Shown one piece after another: positions 1 to 10,589 of a stretch of 64,000 nucleotides of DNA; position 1 is the first letter of the stretch, and each line of letters opens with the position of its first letter. Where the stretch lies: NCBI GenBank assembly GCA_946406115.1, contig OX291553.1:10545001-10609000 (forward strand). The letters are read 5' to 3'. The translations under genes and the position numbers were made by a program. Under the pieces are notes generated by a model. The model ran no database searches. It was not told where the DNA came from and saw only the letters and a program-made list of their open reading frames with translations. The stretch comes from Apoda limacodes. Taxonomy: Eukaryota; Arthropoda; Insecta; Lepidoptera; Limacodidae.

Positions 1-219
1 AGTCGACCTGATGGGAAAATTACGATACCATCGTCTAGATAGGAAAAAGACGGCAAAACAGATAAATTCGGAAACTGAATTTTAGTGCAATTTATTATGG
101 AATTATAGACTTTCAAATTATTTATTTGTGAAATAGTGATTGTATATAAAACTAAAAATAAATTGTATTAACGAACCTATCTTTTCATTTATCTTCCCCT
201 GGGGAATTGAGTCTTAACA
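1..219 (+). repeat. 5' LTR, 3' part only
   Basis: Matches 7808-8026 with one mismatch (in 'acgaacc' versus 'acgatcc'). The LTR ends in CA at 218-219 directly before the primer-binding site. A TATA-like run (TATATAAAA, 143-151) and an overlapping AATAAA (157-162) lie inside and could be the LTR promoter and poly(A) signal. About 597 bases of this LTR lie left of the window. Confidence 0.95.
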
Positions 220-237
220 AGCGGCGCCCAACGGGAT
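220..237 (+). other. tRNA primer-binding site
   Basis: The string agcggcgcccaacgggat follows the LTR end. A 'ggcgcccaac' core is typical of primer-binding sites in gypsy-like and retroviral elements, where the 3' end of a host tRNA anneals to prime minus-strand DNA. I cannot name the exact tRNA from the sequence. Confidence 0.8.
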
Positions 238-938
238 AAAAAAATACAATTTTTTATAGTTCTGTATACGATCACTTCACGCAAAAGTTTTTTTTTTTTT
301 AAAAAAAAATAGACATAATTTATATTTTTTTTCAAAATTCAAAAAAATTGCAACTATCTGCGTTACATTCATGTTTTACATGAAATTTTCGGACTAGTTT
401 GGCTAATAACTATTTTTTTTTCTTTCGACTCTAGTTTTAACAATTAAAAGGTTGTATTGTAAGAAAACCTTATTTATTTACTAATCGTTAGATTAGTAAC
501 GAATTGCTAATATTAATAGTGTTAATATTCATATAGGTCCACCAGGAAAAAATACTTCGGAGAAAAACGTTTACATCGTTTTTTCTTGTTTTTTTTTTTG
601 GACAAATGGAGACAGTGAAAAGCTGTGTCGTTTAATTATTTATATTTGTCTCAAGTGAGGGGTTCTTTTACTACGTTATAAAAGTACGTTATTTAACTAA
701 TAAATAAAAAGTCCCTACTAATAATAATTTTATTTTTGTTGTTTCCAAGATTATCTTCGTCGATTATGTCTAAAGCAGTACTTGACATAAGTGGGATTAC
801 ACGTATAACATCTTGGAATCAATTATATTAATATTGTTTTTACAGAGAGACTGTACAGTAGTAAAGGCTTCGTTACGAATATTTTACTATTTTGTTTAAA
901 GGAAGTGTGGGTCTGTGGAGAAAAAAAAAACAGTAAAA
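238..938 (+). other. untranslated leader of the gypsy element
   Basis: AT-rich, with long T runs and no convincing ORF. It sits between the primer-binding site and the first gag ATG, so it is the expected 5' leader and packaging region. I saw no defined structure in it. Confidence 0.6.
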
Positions 939-1211
939 ATGGAAAAAACTATTAAATATCACTTGCTCAACAAAAGTGAGCTGATCTATGAAACTTTAGT
1001 GAGATTTGAGAAACCAGAAGAATCTTTAATAGGTCTGAAGCGTCAAATATTAAATTTGGTTGAAAAATTACCAGCTAATGAGGTACTTGAGTCAACTTTA
1101 GATCCCAAAGAAGATATTGAAGGTGTAAAAGCTACTTTAACTTTTATAAAACAAAAGTTAGAGGACACAGGTATTAATAAGGAAAAATTAAACGATTGGA
1201 AGCTTTTTTAA
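939..1211 (+). CDS. gag, N-terminal piece (frame 1)
   Basis: The open frame extends upstream to 915, but the first ATG is at 939, giving about 90 residues. It is charged, Lys/Glu-rich and probably helical, as in the N-terminal part of many gypsy gag proteins. It stops with TAA at 1209-1211 in a run of six T bases, and the rest of gag continues in the -1 frame from about 1196. The downstream frame has no ATG near its beginning, so the two pieces are most simply one gag split by a frame change. The context at the junction is not a standard slippery heptamer, so a small indel in the T run is more likely than programmed shifting. Confidence 0.6.
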   Translation: MEKTIKYHLLNKSELIYETLVRFEKPEESLIGLKRQILNLVEKLPANEVLESTLDPKEDIEGVKATLTFIKQKLEDTGINKEKLNDWKLF

Positions 1212-2488
1212 ATCATATACATTTTAGATTACTACGTATTGACATCACGGATAAGTTAAACTTGGGTCCAGAACTGGCTACAGTTAAAAATGAGTTCCAA
1301 AAATTGGATAAATTATGGAATAACAAGATTTTAGAGATTACTGAACTAGAATTTAATTCATTACAAGAAATTTCTGATTTAACTGATGACAATAGGTCAG
1401 AAGTCGGTAGTTTACCTGGAATTAACCAGGTATCTCAAAAATTTAATGAGTTCTTCAATAATTTAGAAAATGCAGACGTTAAACAAAATAAATTTATTAC
1501 AGTTTCTTGTGATAGAAGCTCTGCACTTGAATTGAAAAGATTCAATTATAATGGGAAATTCTGCCCTAGGTCGTTTTTGCAAAAACTAGAAGAATTTAGG
1601 CTTTCTAGGAATATAAAGAAAGATTTACTGTTAGCTAGAGCGTTTGAACTCTTTTCTGACGACGCTTTACATTGGTTTAGATTTATAAAAAAAACGTTAC
1701 GTAATTGGGACGAACTTTGTAATAAATTAGTTGAAGATTTCGGTAGTTTCGACTACGATTATAAATTATTGAACTATATATACAAACGTACTCAAGGAGA
1801 AAACGAGAATATCATTATTTATACTGCAATAATGTCTGAAATGTTCAATAGGTTGAAGAAATCGCTTTCTGAGAGTGATCAATTAGAAATTTTGCTTCGA
1901 AACATCAGACCATGTAATTTTCTTTTTGTAGTACAAGCTAATGTAGTGTCCATTGAGAATTTAATTAACATTTGCAAGAAATATGATCAATTTCTTGACA
2001 AAAACAGGAATTTTAAAGAACCACAAAACGGTGAAGTGATGTTTTCAGATTTTAACTATAATAAACCTTGTAGTTCTGCCAAAGTCCCCTTTGCATATAA
2101 CAAAGGCAATAACTATGAAAATTGGAGACAGAAAGAGTTTCGGACGGAACCACTTAATAGTTTTAATTCATTTAAAAACTATGAACAAAAACCTACAGTT
2201 CGATTTGAATCTAGATCCCCTACGTATAAACCAACGGGTTATAGGAATCAAAATTTCAATTCGGCGAATTACGAGTCGCCTAGGAAAATTGTAGCGGTTC
2301 ATGAAAATCGTCCGCCATTTTGTGTTCGATGCCGTGTACATGGACACGAACTTAGTAAATGCACATCTAACAACATTGTTTGTTATAGATGTGGTTTTAA
2401 AAATGTAAGAACGATTGATTGCCCAAATTGTAATCAAGGTAATAATAATAACGTTAAAAATACTACAAATTATAATCAAAAAAACTAG
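1196..2488 (+). CDS. gag capsid and nucleocapsid, main piece
   Basis: Open for 430 codons with no ATG near the 5' end, so it depends on the frame above. The central part (residues about 110-270) resembles the capsid-like retrotransposon gag domain, with motifs such as FNYNGKF and DDALHWFR. Near the C-terminus (residues about 375-410) is a Cys-X2-Cys-X4-His-X4-Cys knuckle (CVRCRVHGHELSKC) followed by a second Cys-rich unit in which the His is replaced. The protein would form the intracellular particle and bind element RNA. Its last codons sit on a slippery A_AAA_AAC sequence just before the TAG stop at 2486-2488. Confidence 0.85.
   Translation: MEAFLNHIHFRLLRIDITDKLNLGPELATVKNEFQKLDKLWNNKILEITELEFNSLQEISDLTDDNRSEVGSLPGINQVSQKFNEFFNNLENADVKQNKFITVSCDRSSALELKRFNYNGKFCPRSFLQKLEEFRLSRNIKKDLLLARAFELFSDDALHWFRFIKKTLRNWDELCNKLVEDFGSFDYDYKLLNYIYKRTQGENENIIIYTAIMSEMFNRLKKSLSESDQLEILLRNIRPCNFLFVVQANVVSIENLINICKKYDQFLDKNRNFKEPQNGEVMFSDFNYNKPCSSAKVPFAYNKGNNYENWRQKEFRTEPLNSFNSFKNYEQKPTVRFESRSPTYKPTGYRNQNFNSANYESPRKIVAVHENRPPFCVRCRVHGHELSKCTSNNIVCYRCGFKNVRTIDCPNCNQGNNNNVKNTTNYNQKN
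2479..2485 (+). promoter_or_regulatory. probable -1 ribosomal frameshift site
   Basis: In the gag frame the sequence reads CAA AAA AAC TAG, so the heptamer A_AAA_AAC is in perfect register and is followed at once by the gag stop. A -1 slip enters the pol frame exactly. This heptamer class is one of the strongest eukaryotic and retroviral slippery sequences. I did not identify a downstream pseudoknot by eye. Confidence 0.75.
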
Positions 2489-4767
2489 GAAACAGGGGTC
2501 GTTGTGAACAAGTTTTACATGACTGGTCGTCATGGCTTAACAAAATCAACATTTTTTTCAATTCCTTTCGTAATACTTCGATCCTGTTTAAAAATTAAAA
2601 TTATAATTTACGTCCTTTTTTAAAAATAAATATAAAAGAGACAGAATGTATGGGTCTTTTAGACACAGGTTCTTGCATCAGCGTTTTAGGGAATAATTCA
2701 CATCTAGCCATACAAAAGCTAGGTTTTACATTTTTAAGGGATGAGAATATAAAAGTTTCGACTGCTGGTAAAGCAGTACACCAAGCTATTGGCTATTTTT
2801 TATTGCCAATTGTATTTAATAAACAATGTAATATAATTAAAACATTTGTTTTCCCAGATTTGTTCCCTTCAATAATTTTAGGGATAGATTTTTGGAAATC
2901 TTTTAATTTGGCACCTAATCTTTTTCAAGTTAAGAACGAAATTAAAAAATCTAATATTTCTGAACTTTCTAAAGTGGAAAACAAGATTCAATTTTATAAT
3001 AACCTTTCCCCTCTTCAAAAGGAGGCGGCGGACAGAGTTATTAGTAATTTCAAAGCTATTTCGTTTGAGGAAACTGGCATTATTGGTGAAACTAATCTAG
3101 TTACACATAGAATAGATACTGGTGATCACGCACCGATTAAACAACGAAATTATAGGCTGTCTCCGGAAAGACAACGGTTATTTAGTGAAGAAGTAGATAA
3201 AATGATAAAGTGGGACATTATTGAACCATGCGAGAGCCCATGGTTATCTCCAGTCTTAGTTACGCCTAAGAAGAATGGCGAATGGAGATTTTGTTTGGAT
3301 AGTAGGAAATTAAATTCAATTACTAGGAAAGACGCGTATAATTTACCTTTTATTAATGAAATCTTAGATAATTTGTCTAATGCGAAATATTTAAGCAGTA
3401 TTGATATTGCAAAAGCATTTTGGCAGATCCCTTTACACGTAGATGACAGAAACAAAACTGCGTTTTACGTTCCGACACGCGGCAGCTTTCAATTTAAACG
3501 ATTACCCTTCGGATTATCAAATAGTCCTGCTACGCAACAGAGATTGATGGATTCCTTGTTTTCTTCCAATTTTAACAACAAAGTATTCTGTTATTTAGAT
3601 GATATTATCATTATTAGCGAGAGCTTCGAAGAACACATATCCCTTTTAAATCGAGTACTTGAAAAACTCACAAAGGCTCGTTTAACTATTAATTTTGAGA
3701 AGTGTAAGTTTTTTAAAAATGAGCTAAAATATCTAGGTTACATTGTGGACGAACGTGGTCTACGCACAGACCCAGATAAGGTAAAAGCCATTCTTGAAAT
3801 CCCTACTCCTAAATCGCGTAAGGAGGTTCGTCGTTTTTTAGGAACAGCTAGTTACTATAGGCGTTTTATACCCAATTTTAGTACTGTAGCTGGTCCGCTT
3901 AATTCATTAACGTCTGCGGGTAAAAATACGCCAAGATTTAAATGGACGAAAGAAGCGGATAACGCATTTAATACTTTAAAAAATCATTTTGCAAATACAC
4001 CTATTTTAGCTTGTCCCAATTATAATCTACCATTTAGTGTACATTGTGATGCATGTGGTTTTGGCATAGGTGCAATGCTTACTCAGGAGGTAGACGGCAA
4101 TGAGGTTGTTGTGGCATACATAAGTAAGTCTTTATCTAAACAACAACGGAATTACTCGGCCACGGAGCGAGAAACGCTAGCGGTTATTCTAGCATTAGAG
4201 CATTGGCGTTGTTTTCTTGACAACGGGAAACAATTTATTATTTTTACTGACCATGCTGCATTGAAATGGTTTTTAAAATTATCTAATCCAACGGGTAGGT
4301 TAGCCAGATGGACCATTCGGTTGTCTTGCTTTAGTTTTATTTTAAAGCATAAAAGAGGAAAGGACAATGTTGTTCCTGATATTTTATCTCGGTCTACCCC
4401 TATAATAGAGAACACATCAACTGACGTACAGACTGACGTAGATGATGTTTTCCATAAATACGTAGAACCAATTGATACTGATCGGAGTATGATTTGGTAC
4501 GAACAAAAGCGTACCAATTGCTTAAATAATCCATCAGATTGTTTAGATTTCTGTATTAAGGACGGGAAATTACTTAAAAAAGTTGAAACGGAACCTGATA
4601 GTGATTACATTTGGAAGGAGGTTCCGAATCCTAACGATAGGCTTAATATTATTGCGGCTAAACATACGGAGCAAACTCACATTTTGGTGCTTTTAAGACT
4701 TCAAAAAGATATCAAAAGATTTTTATTGCCCAGGAATGTTCCGCCAGATATCATATCCGCTACATAG
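2485..4767 (+). pseudogene. pol: protease, reverse transcriptase, RNase H (broken)
   Basis: Entered by the -1 shift at 2485, the frame meets a TAA at 2596-2598 and is then open from 2599 to 4767; an ATG occurs at 2650. The aspartic protease active site is LLDTGS near 2656. The reverse transcriptase follows, with SPWLSPV, the catalytic SIDIAKAFWQ region, LPFGLSNSP and the YLDD box near 3595. RNase H includes HCDACGFGIGA, the SATERETLA glutamate and TDHAALKW. The frame runs off after the integrase zinc-finger histidines near 4680 and ends in a short unrelated tail, so integrase is not read in frame. The upstream stop and this frameshift suggest the copy cannot make full Pol. Confidence 0.85.
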
Positions 4768-5696
4768 CTGACTGTTCTACATGCTTGGCTTACAAACATC
4801 AAAACCATTCCCCATTTGGTGTCATGGGAAAACCTAAAATTTGCTCACGACCTTTTCAATGTATCTCCATTGACTTAGTTGGTCCTCTACCAATGACAAG
4901 GGATAGGAATCAAAACATCTTGGTTGTCACATGCTGTTTCAGTAAATACTGTTTAATTTTTCCTTTAAAAAAAGCCACAGCGGCTAATGTATTAAAAACC
5001 TTGGAAAACGATGTTTTCTTGGTTTACGGAGTACCCCAAACAATAATTATGGACAATGGTTCACAATTTACCAGTCACGATTGTAAAAATCTTTGGGAAA
5101 AATATAACATTCCAAAAGTATTTTACACTCCACGTTACTGTCCACAAGTAAATACTGTGGAACGTTATAATAAAACTATTATTACGGCTATTGCAGCCTT
5201 AGTAGGCGAAGACCACCGAACTTGGGACAAATTTATTCCACAAGTACAAATGGCTATTAATTCGTCTTGTAATCATACGACTGGCTATTCACCAGCGTTT
5301 TTAGTTTTCGGCCGTGAATTAGTGACCGATGGTAATATTTTCGCGAAGTACGAGGATTTCGACAATTTCGTATTTATGCCGAGGGATATTTATGCTGAGC
5401 ATACCGGGCTTCTTGCTAATATATTTAACAAGTCTGAATTAGCTTTATATAAGGCACATCAGAAGAACGCAGAACATTATAATCTGCGTCGTACTTTTAA
5501 AGAGTTTAATGTTAATGATTATGTATGGAGACGCAATCACGTTTTAAGTGATGCCGGTGCTTATTTCAGCACTAAGCTAGCTCCGAAATTCGTAAAATGT
5601 CGCGTTATACGTAAAGTTTCGCCGTTAGTATACGAACTGGTGGACTTAAATGATAAAAATGTGGGTATTTACCATATAAAAGATTTTAAATGTTAA
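4684..5696 (+). CDS. integrase (frame-shifted from pol)
   Basis: This frame picks up where the pol frame loses homology; an internal ATG occurs at 4785. The second half of the HHCC zinc finger is visible as CSTC. The DDE catalytic core shows IDLVGPLP (first Asp), MDNGSQFT (second Asp) and NTVERYNK (Glu). A C-terminal GPY/F-like segment (APKFVKCRVIRKVSPLVYEL) ends near the TAA at 5694-5696. Integrase inserts the element's cDNA into chromosomes. The DDE residues are intact; only the link to upstream pol is broken. Confidence 0.85.
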
Positions 5697-5914
5697 AGAT
5701 ACCTCTTAAATTGAGGGCACATTTTGTGCAATTTAATTACCTATAATTAACTACTTATGTAATGGACCAAAGAAATTGGTTTTTAAAGCATTTGCTTTAT
5801 ATATTTTTGTTTATGAAGCTAATATATGCTTTCCTTATTGTTTTACAACTAACTTAAGAGTTAGTGATGTGTTTTTTAAATTACTAATCACGATATGTTG
5901 TTTTTTTTACTTCT

Positions 5915-6170
5915 TCAAAATTCAAAAAGTCATTTGAACGACACCGTCGTTATTATAAAAATAACATTTAGACCTAATTTAATTTATATTCCTCTTTTAC
6001 CTTCATCAAAATTCAAAAAGTCATTTGAACGACACCGTCGTTACTATAAAAATAACATTTAGACCTAATTTAATTTATATACCTCTTTAACCTTTTTCAA
6101 AATGCAAAAAGTCATTTTAACGACACCGTAGTTTTTATAAAAATAACGTTTAGGCCTTAATAAATATTTT
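5915..6170 (+). repeat. three tandem copies of a 91-bp unit
   Basis: The segment starting tcaaaattcaaaaagtcatt recurs at 5915 and 6006, with a more diverged third copy at 6097: an exact 91-base period. Each unit contains 'cgacaccgt' and a block like 'aaaataacatttagacct'. It lies downstream of integrase, inside the element. Confidence 0.9.
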
Positions 6171-6800
6171 GTTGTTTTTTTTTATCTGTTATTTCCTTTA
6201 GAGGAAAAATAATTTTATTTTCTTTCAATTGGCATGCAGGAGATGCTTTGATTTGTATTTATATTTAACTACGAATAATAATTTTCATTAAAGTCGATTG
6301 GACGCATTCTTTATAAATATTTTAACTGATTCTCAAAAAAGCTATTTGTTTTTCTCACGTCAAGAGACGTAATTTCTATATTGTATATTTTTCTTGTCTA
6401 TTTGACACGTAATTGAAACGTAATTTAACGTTATTTTATATTTTTTTCCCATTATTACTATAACAACGACAAATTTCGTTGTTGATGTCTGCGACATTAT
6501 TTATTGTAATTTTCTTTACATAGTTTCTTTAGTAGTACTCCTTCCCTGGGTCGGTTATACGACTTTTGCGTTATTAAATGGAGACCAAAGAGCACGACGT
6601 CTTTGGCTCGTTATTAATTCTAAAAGCTATTGTAGCTTATTATATAAAAATACTTAATTTATTTTAACTAATTTTCTTTATTAATTATCTAATTTCTTAC
6701 TCGTTTTACTTTCTAGCTACTTTCAACCTTGCAATTTTAGACAGTCTCTTTAATATTTATCTCATAATTAAAGGATTTTAATAAAGCGGGGTTTTATCTT

Positions 6801-6932
6801 GAGCAGTATGACAACTCATTAAATAAGCTTATGTCCAAAATATGGAGCGGATTGACAACTCCTTAAAAAAGCCCTTGTCGAGGAATTTGAGCGGTGGGAT
6901 AACTCATTAAATAAGCCTTATATCGTAGTCCT
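6801..6932 (+). repeat. three tandem copies of a 44-bp unit
   Basis: Units start with gagcag or gagcgg at 6801, 6845 and 6889, an exact 44-base period. Each contains a block like 'acaactcattaaataagc'. Confidence 0.85.
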
Positions 6933-7190
6933 AGTTGTAATAAGGCATTTGGCCAAGATACAACAATTAACATCAAGTCCCTTACAGATCGGTCATGGGG
7001 TTCCTTAGCGGTTATGCCCTTTGTGTGTGGATGAATGTATAGGAATTATATGAGGTTAGTGTGTTAGGTTGGGTTAGTATGAGTGATGAGGTTAGAGTAT
7101 TAGATGCGTACGTGATGAAAGTTTTTAGGGATCGGTTCTGTCTTTTAAATTATTAAACTAACAGCCCGGAAAATTCGTCTAACCGAATTT

Positions 7191-7210
7191 TCACGAGGAA
7201 GGGGGGATAA
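7191..7210 (+). other. polypurine tract
   Basis: The purine run gaggaaggggggataa lies directly before the TG that opens the 3' LTR. This is where plus-strand synthesis is primed in LTR retrotransposons. Confidence 0.8.
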
Positions 7211-8026
7211 TGTAGCGAGTGAAGTATTTTATTTTGTATATGTAGTGTGTAATTAGCTTTAAATTACCCTTTTGCGTGCTATGTCAAAATCATTGTAAAA
7301 TTCTATATCCATACATGCATGGAATGCCATACTCATTTACGTCAACAGTCTTTTAAATCTGATTTTTAAAAAGATGACAGATGGAAAATTATTCAAAGTG
7401 AGTCTTTTGGAGATTTTCTCGAAGATAGATGTTAAAAACAAAATTTGCAATTTTTACCTAAAATAAATAGGAATTAATGTTTTTGGAGTGCATCAAATTC
7501 TTCGAGAATCAGGAACTAAGGAGATGTAAATTACAAGAGGAACTTACCGCACGAGCTTTAATAAGAGAAGGTTTGAATTTCTCGATAAAATATCTCAAGT
7601 TGTGGGTTCTACCATAAACCCTCCCAACAGGTACCTAAGTGCATTTTATTTGGATAGGTGATTATTGCTATATTGATTCTGCGGATTGGTTTTTTTCACC
7701 ATATTGATTTTTAATTTCTCAACCTGAAAAGAATGGTAATGGCATAGATTGCTGAAAATTGGTGAATATTATATCATATTACGATTAATTGATATTTTCG
7801 ACAATACAGTCGACCTGATGGGAAAATTACGATACCATCGTCTAGATAGGAAAAAGACGGCAAAACAGATAAATTCGGAAACTGAATTTTAGTGCAATTT
7901 ATTATGGAATTATAGACTTTCAAATTATTTATTTGTGAAATAGTGATTGTATATAAAACTAAAAATAAATTGTATTAACGATCCTATCTTTTCATTTATC
8001 TTCCCCTGGGGAATTGAGTCTTAACA
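7211..8026 (+). repeat. 3' LTR (816 bp)
   Basis: Starts TGTAGCG after the polypurine tract and ends CTTAACA. Its last 219 bases equal window bases 1-219 with one mismatch. The TATA-like run is at about 7950-7958. Confidence 0.95.
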
Positions 8027-8117
8027 AATTATGCCGTGTATCAAATGTTTAATGAGCACATTTCAAAAATACATATATTGTGAGCTGTTGTTTGCGGCTT
8101 TGCTTGCATGCATCTGC

Positions 8118-8267
8118 GGGTCGATTCCGTAAAAGATTGCTAACCTTTTTTCAAAGAAATAAGATATACATTGCGGTTTCGCGACAATCGATGAATTTCA
8201 TACGTCATTTCAAATGCGTAATGTAGGTATATCTTATTTCTATGGATATATTTTACGGAATCGACCC
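8118..8267. mobile_element. 150-bp MITE with 17-bp perfect TIRs
   Basis: gggtcgattccgtaaaa at 8118-8134 is the exact reverse complement of 8251-8267. A second inverted block (agaaataagatatac) lies inside each arm, so the whole element can fold. It has no coding capacity. I could not settle the target duplication. Confidence 0.8.
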
Positions 8268-9274
8268 TCGGGTTTCAGTTGCAAATTGACTTTTTAGGGT
8301 TCGCTATTCGAACGCATAAATACGACCATGGACGTATGACTGGGTATCGAGACACTTCTAGGGCTTCCACACATAACAACTTATGTGTATTTATTTGTAT
8401 GTGTATTTATTTATTAATGTATTTACTTAATATTCGTAGTGATGTTGAAAGGATAGCTGTGGTCATATGTTTTATCGTACTTTATTAGTTTTTGAACTTA
8501 TTTTTTATTACGTAGCATATTAAGCCAAAACGTGAAGCATCCTTTACTAAAAGAAAACCGATGTTCAAATTTTTTAGTTAACTACCATTGAGTGACAGAA
8601 GCATGCTATCGCGTAAGTCCGGAGAATTACCACACACAGTTCCCAGAAAATAATTGTCAACTGATACTTATCAGTTTTGCTAACAAGTTCATTAACACGA
8701 CAATGTAACGAAACATTATCCTGAAATATTATTTAATCAGGAAAACAATTTATAATTCTAAGAAAATTTAAGGCTTACACAAATGTTTAATTAAGCCCAC
8801 GTCTTATAACAGAATACATTAATTTCTACTTTAACTACGTCTCTCCATACAATATGAGATGGGCGCCCTGTGGAGATTTTGTTCGCACAGACTTCTGAGG
8901 GAAATATTTTGTACAAAATATACTTTTTAACCGTATGTCTTTTAATTTGTTGGTAATATGGACAAAAAATAATTATACATAATATTAGGTGTTTGAAGCG
9001 GTAACTTGTTTCTTCAGATTTCTGCCGATCAATTAACGATATAATATAACACTAAAAACTATGGAATGATCTTCTTGATGACTTCTTGAAATCTTTAAAC
9101 CGCTTGTAGGTGGTGGAAAAATAAAATAAAGAAAATTTAAAAAACGAAAAAGAATAACATTCTTTTCTTTTATGACCCAGATCATTAATGGTATTTGTAA
9201 TTAGAGAGAACACTAGTCGTGGCTTTCACTCCAGTCACAAAATTTCTATTAATTTAATATAATAAATGGTTTTT
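8268..9274. other. no gene seen
   Basis: AT-rich DNA. Only short open frames without recognisable motifs are present. Confidence 0.5.
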
Positions 9275-9320
9275 TTTTTTTAATATACAATATGTAACGC
9301 AATACCCCCAAATCCCTTGA

Positions 9321-10589
9321 AGGGGTTATATGGTGTCCGGTACACAAGCATGTAGTAATGGACCCAAGGGTGAAATCATAAACCTGAAAAACCCACAGCT
9401 TTCAGAAGTTTGGTGAAAGCTTGGGGAGAACTTCTCCTTAAACTCAGCTGTGTGGGGGTCGACAACCGGTCTTTTTGTCAAAATTTGTGGTGAAATATTT
9501 TAATCGCTTTTTCTATTTTTACCTACAGGCGATTTCTCTGTGAGGCTTATTTAATAAAAAAAATAAAAAAAGTTTAAGACCTTTTGCTTTAATTGTTTAT
9601 TTTTAAATTTATGAGTGAAATTACAAGAAAATTATTTACAAATAATTTATTCATCGTAAAATATTTTTTATCGATAATAAAGATACATGTTTTGTTATTT
9701 TAATTTATTAATATGCATGTTCAATTCAGAATTTTAGTGCAGACCGGTCTAGTAGTTACTAGCTACGTGACATCCAGCATGTTGAGATTGTGTATTAATA
9801 AATTTTAATTACAAAAAAAACTTAGTCAATGTCGCTACTGCGATCCGTTGTTCTTTAAAGAACCCAGACATCAGAAATTGTGCAGATTGAAAGGGAGAAT
9901 TTTCTCTTTCCTACACATACTTTATCTGAAGGGTTCTTCATAAATAATTACATATTTTTCGTAATCCACGAAAAATTGGTTTAAATCTTGCAAATAACAA
10001 AAGTAAAAGGATTCCATCAGAGAATATTAATAAAAATAAAGTAATTAAAATTTTAATAAAAAATTATAAGAAGGCTCAGCACTCGTATAACGTTTTGAGT
10101 GAAATAATAAAATAATTTCTACTAAATCATATCTCATAATTTTGTACCCTTTTTTACATTTTTAAATTACAAGGGCAATTAATGGAGTTCATTAAAATTG
10201 TCATAGCACTCACTTTTAATGTGAGCTTCTAAATTCCATGTACCAGGATTTCATAGAACACTGTTAGCATTTTGGACAAAGTTGATAAAGAACAAAACGG
10301 TACCCCAATTTTCGGAATGTAGAATTCGCGCTAATAATTTGCACGATGACGTTTGGTCAACATGGTCAACGCCCACCTGGGGCCTGGGTTGTTTGGGAAT
10401 TCTCGGCAAAATTACCATAAAATTGGGAATTAAGATCACTATTAGTAATCACAAGAATTTCACTTTGTTATTTTTGCTAAATAAGTAATAGCTTCTTCTT
10501 TTTTAATATTTAACTAAGTTTCTTTATTTCAAAATTAAAGCTAATTACGCAGAAAAAAATAACAAACTATAATAAAACTAATAAAAACA
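9321..10589. other. no gene seen
   Basis: AT-rich DNA between the left inverted repeat and the endonuclease-type LINE. The short open frames on both strands near 10250-10490 overlap each other and show no motif. Confidence 0.5.

Larger units (their letters stand above)
5697..7190 (+). other. non-coding 3' interior of the gypsy element
   Basis: About 1.5 kb with no supported gene and no env-like ORF. It holds two tandem arrays, annotated separately, and ends near the polypurine tract. Confidence 0.7.
1..8026 (+). mobile_element. Ty3/gypsy LTR retrotransposon (left end cut by window)
   Basis: The first 219 bases recur at 7808-8026 with one mismatch, which marks paired LTRs. Between them lie, in order, a primer-binding site, a gag with a zinc knuckle, a pol with protease, reverse transcriptase and RNase H, an integrase, a non-coding tail with tandem repeats, and a polypurine tract. 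The order PR-RT-RH-IN is that of Ty3/gypsy elements; copia elements place IN before RT. No env-like ORF is present. The near identity of the LTRs implies recent insertion, yet the coding region has a frame change in gag, a stop upstream of the protease motif and a frameshift before integrase, so this copy looks non-autonomous. The 5' target duplication is outside the window. Confidence 0.95.

Noticed and set aside
1204..1211. Programmed -1 frameshift within gag
   Set aside because: The codon phase over the T run does not fit X_XXY_YYZ, unlike the site at 2479-2485.
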